From contig NC_059277.1 in assembly GCF_017591435.1 (NCBI RefSeq), positions 3,790,001 to 3,854,000 on the forward strand: a DNA stretch of 64,000 bases, written 5' to 3'. Position 1 is the first letter of the stretch. Every line of letters starts with the position of its first letter. Position numbers and translations under genes: made by a program. Below, piece by piece: positions 62,785 to 64,000 of the stretch. The notes under the pieces were generated by a model. It saw only the letters and a list, made by a program, of their open reading frames with translations. It ran no database searches and was not told where the DNA came from. This stretch comes from Portunus trituberculatus. Its lineage: Eukaryota > Arthropoda > Malacostraca > Decapoda > Portunidae.

Positions 62785-63475
62785 GTCTACAACACCACAA
62801 GTTCCCCTACAAGGTACGCCCTCTAAACACTACCAGAACCCCTACAACACCCCTAGAACTCTCTTAACATCACCAAAAGTCTCCCAACACCAATAAAACG
62901 TTCCTAACACCACCAGAACCCTCCCAATACCACTAGAACCTTCCTAACATCGCCAGAACCCTCCCAGTATCACTAGAATGTTCCTAACACCACCCTAACC
63001 ATCCTAATACCACTAAAACCTGTCTAACACCAACATAATCCTCTCAATACCACCCAAACCCTCCCAATACCACTATAACCCTCCTAACACCAACAGAACC
63101 CTTCCAAATACCACAAGAACCTTCCTAACACCATCAGAATTCTCTAAACACCACCAAAATGTTCCAAAACCCAATACAACCCTCCAAACCTTTCCAGACC
63201 CATCCCAAATTCACCAGAACCTTCCTAAACCACACCAGAAGCCTCTATAAACACACCAGAACCTTCCAAACACCACTAAAGTCCTCTAAACCTTTCCAGA
63301 ACCATCCAAACTCCAATTAAACTATCCAAAATCTTACTAAAAACTTAAAATACCACCAAAAACCATCGAAACCAACCAAAACCATCCAAAACCGCACTAT
63401 AACTCTACAAGATCCGACTAAAACCTACAAATTTCTCCTTAAACTCACCAGAACCTTCCCAAACGCCCCCAAAAA
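62785..63475. repeat. 20-bp G-poor minisatellite, about 32 units
   Basis: From 62821 to 63100 the units are exactly 20 bp. The main types are TTCCTAACACCACCAGAACC and CTCCCAATACCACTAGAACC, which tend to alternate (40-bp dimers). Outside this core the units diverge and vary by one or two bases. The plus strand is almost free of G. Confidence 0.9.
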
Positions 63476-63573
63476 TTCCGGAGATCCTTCACAACACGAT
63501 AACCACGTCATTTACTCGCTATGATTCACGTGTGGAGGGATTGATGAGAGGGATTAGCTGTCCGTCTGTCCAT

Positions 63574-63918
<345 letters not shown>

Positions 63919-64000
63919 GTTTTATGTAGAAATGTTTATGTATTTGGTAGAAAAACAAAAATAACATCCTTATTTTCACAGCAACAACAACAACAACTAC

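Overview
This window looks like nuclear DNA of an arthropod, most likely a decapod crustacean (crab or shrimp type). Three things suggest this: a spliced gene with GT-AG introns, extremely dense (GA)n, (CA)n and trinucleotide microsatellites, and LINE and SINE remnants resembling families I know from decapod genomes. No bacterial-type operons, CRISPR arrays or phage genes are visible.

Layout. (1) 450-7012, minus strand: the one gene I can support well. Splicing by phase-consistent GT-AG junctions joins nine coding exons into a 484-residue protein homologous to TCAIM (T-cell activation inhibitor, mitochondrial; DUF4460 + DUF4461). It has an Arg-rich presequence-like N-terminus and an HPD tripeptide, the signature of J-domain co-chaperones. 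Intron 1 holds a TA-flanked MITE, a hairpin and a LINE 3' end. Intron 8 carries a (GA)n(TG)n array just upstream of the last splice acceptor. (2) 7.0-11.2 kb: an AT-rich minisatellite, a 590-bp trinucleotide mosaic, four-copy MITE family members and two copies of a repeat always bordered by (GT)n. (3) 11.2-20 kb: dinucleotide arrays, a short AGGTCA-rich segment and a tRNA-derived SINE. (4) 20.2-21.2 kb: a dead LINE reverse-transcriptase fragment. (5) 22-48 kb: long polypyrimidine or polypurine stretches and microsatellites, with one piggyBac-type MITE. (6) 48.7-53.6 kb: two more piggyBac-type MITEs, a degenerate tandem repeat split by a tRNA-SINE, and a second LINE family lying between two (TG)n arrays. 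(7) 53.6-64 kb: mostly unique sequence with a few possible exon-like segments, one MITE, and a 20-bp G-poor minisatellite at 62.8-63.5 kb.

Apart from the TCAIM-like gene there is no second gene I can defend. Nearly all long open frames elsewhere are microsatellites or polypyrimidine tracts translated into low-complexity peptide. The most interesting pattern is that several unrelated mobile elements sit between arrays of the same microsatellite, and that whole neighbourhoods are strand-asymmetric purine/pyrimidine DNA. I see no clear undescribed molecular system here.
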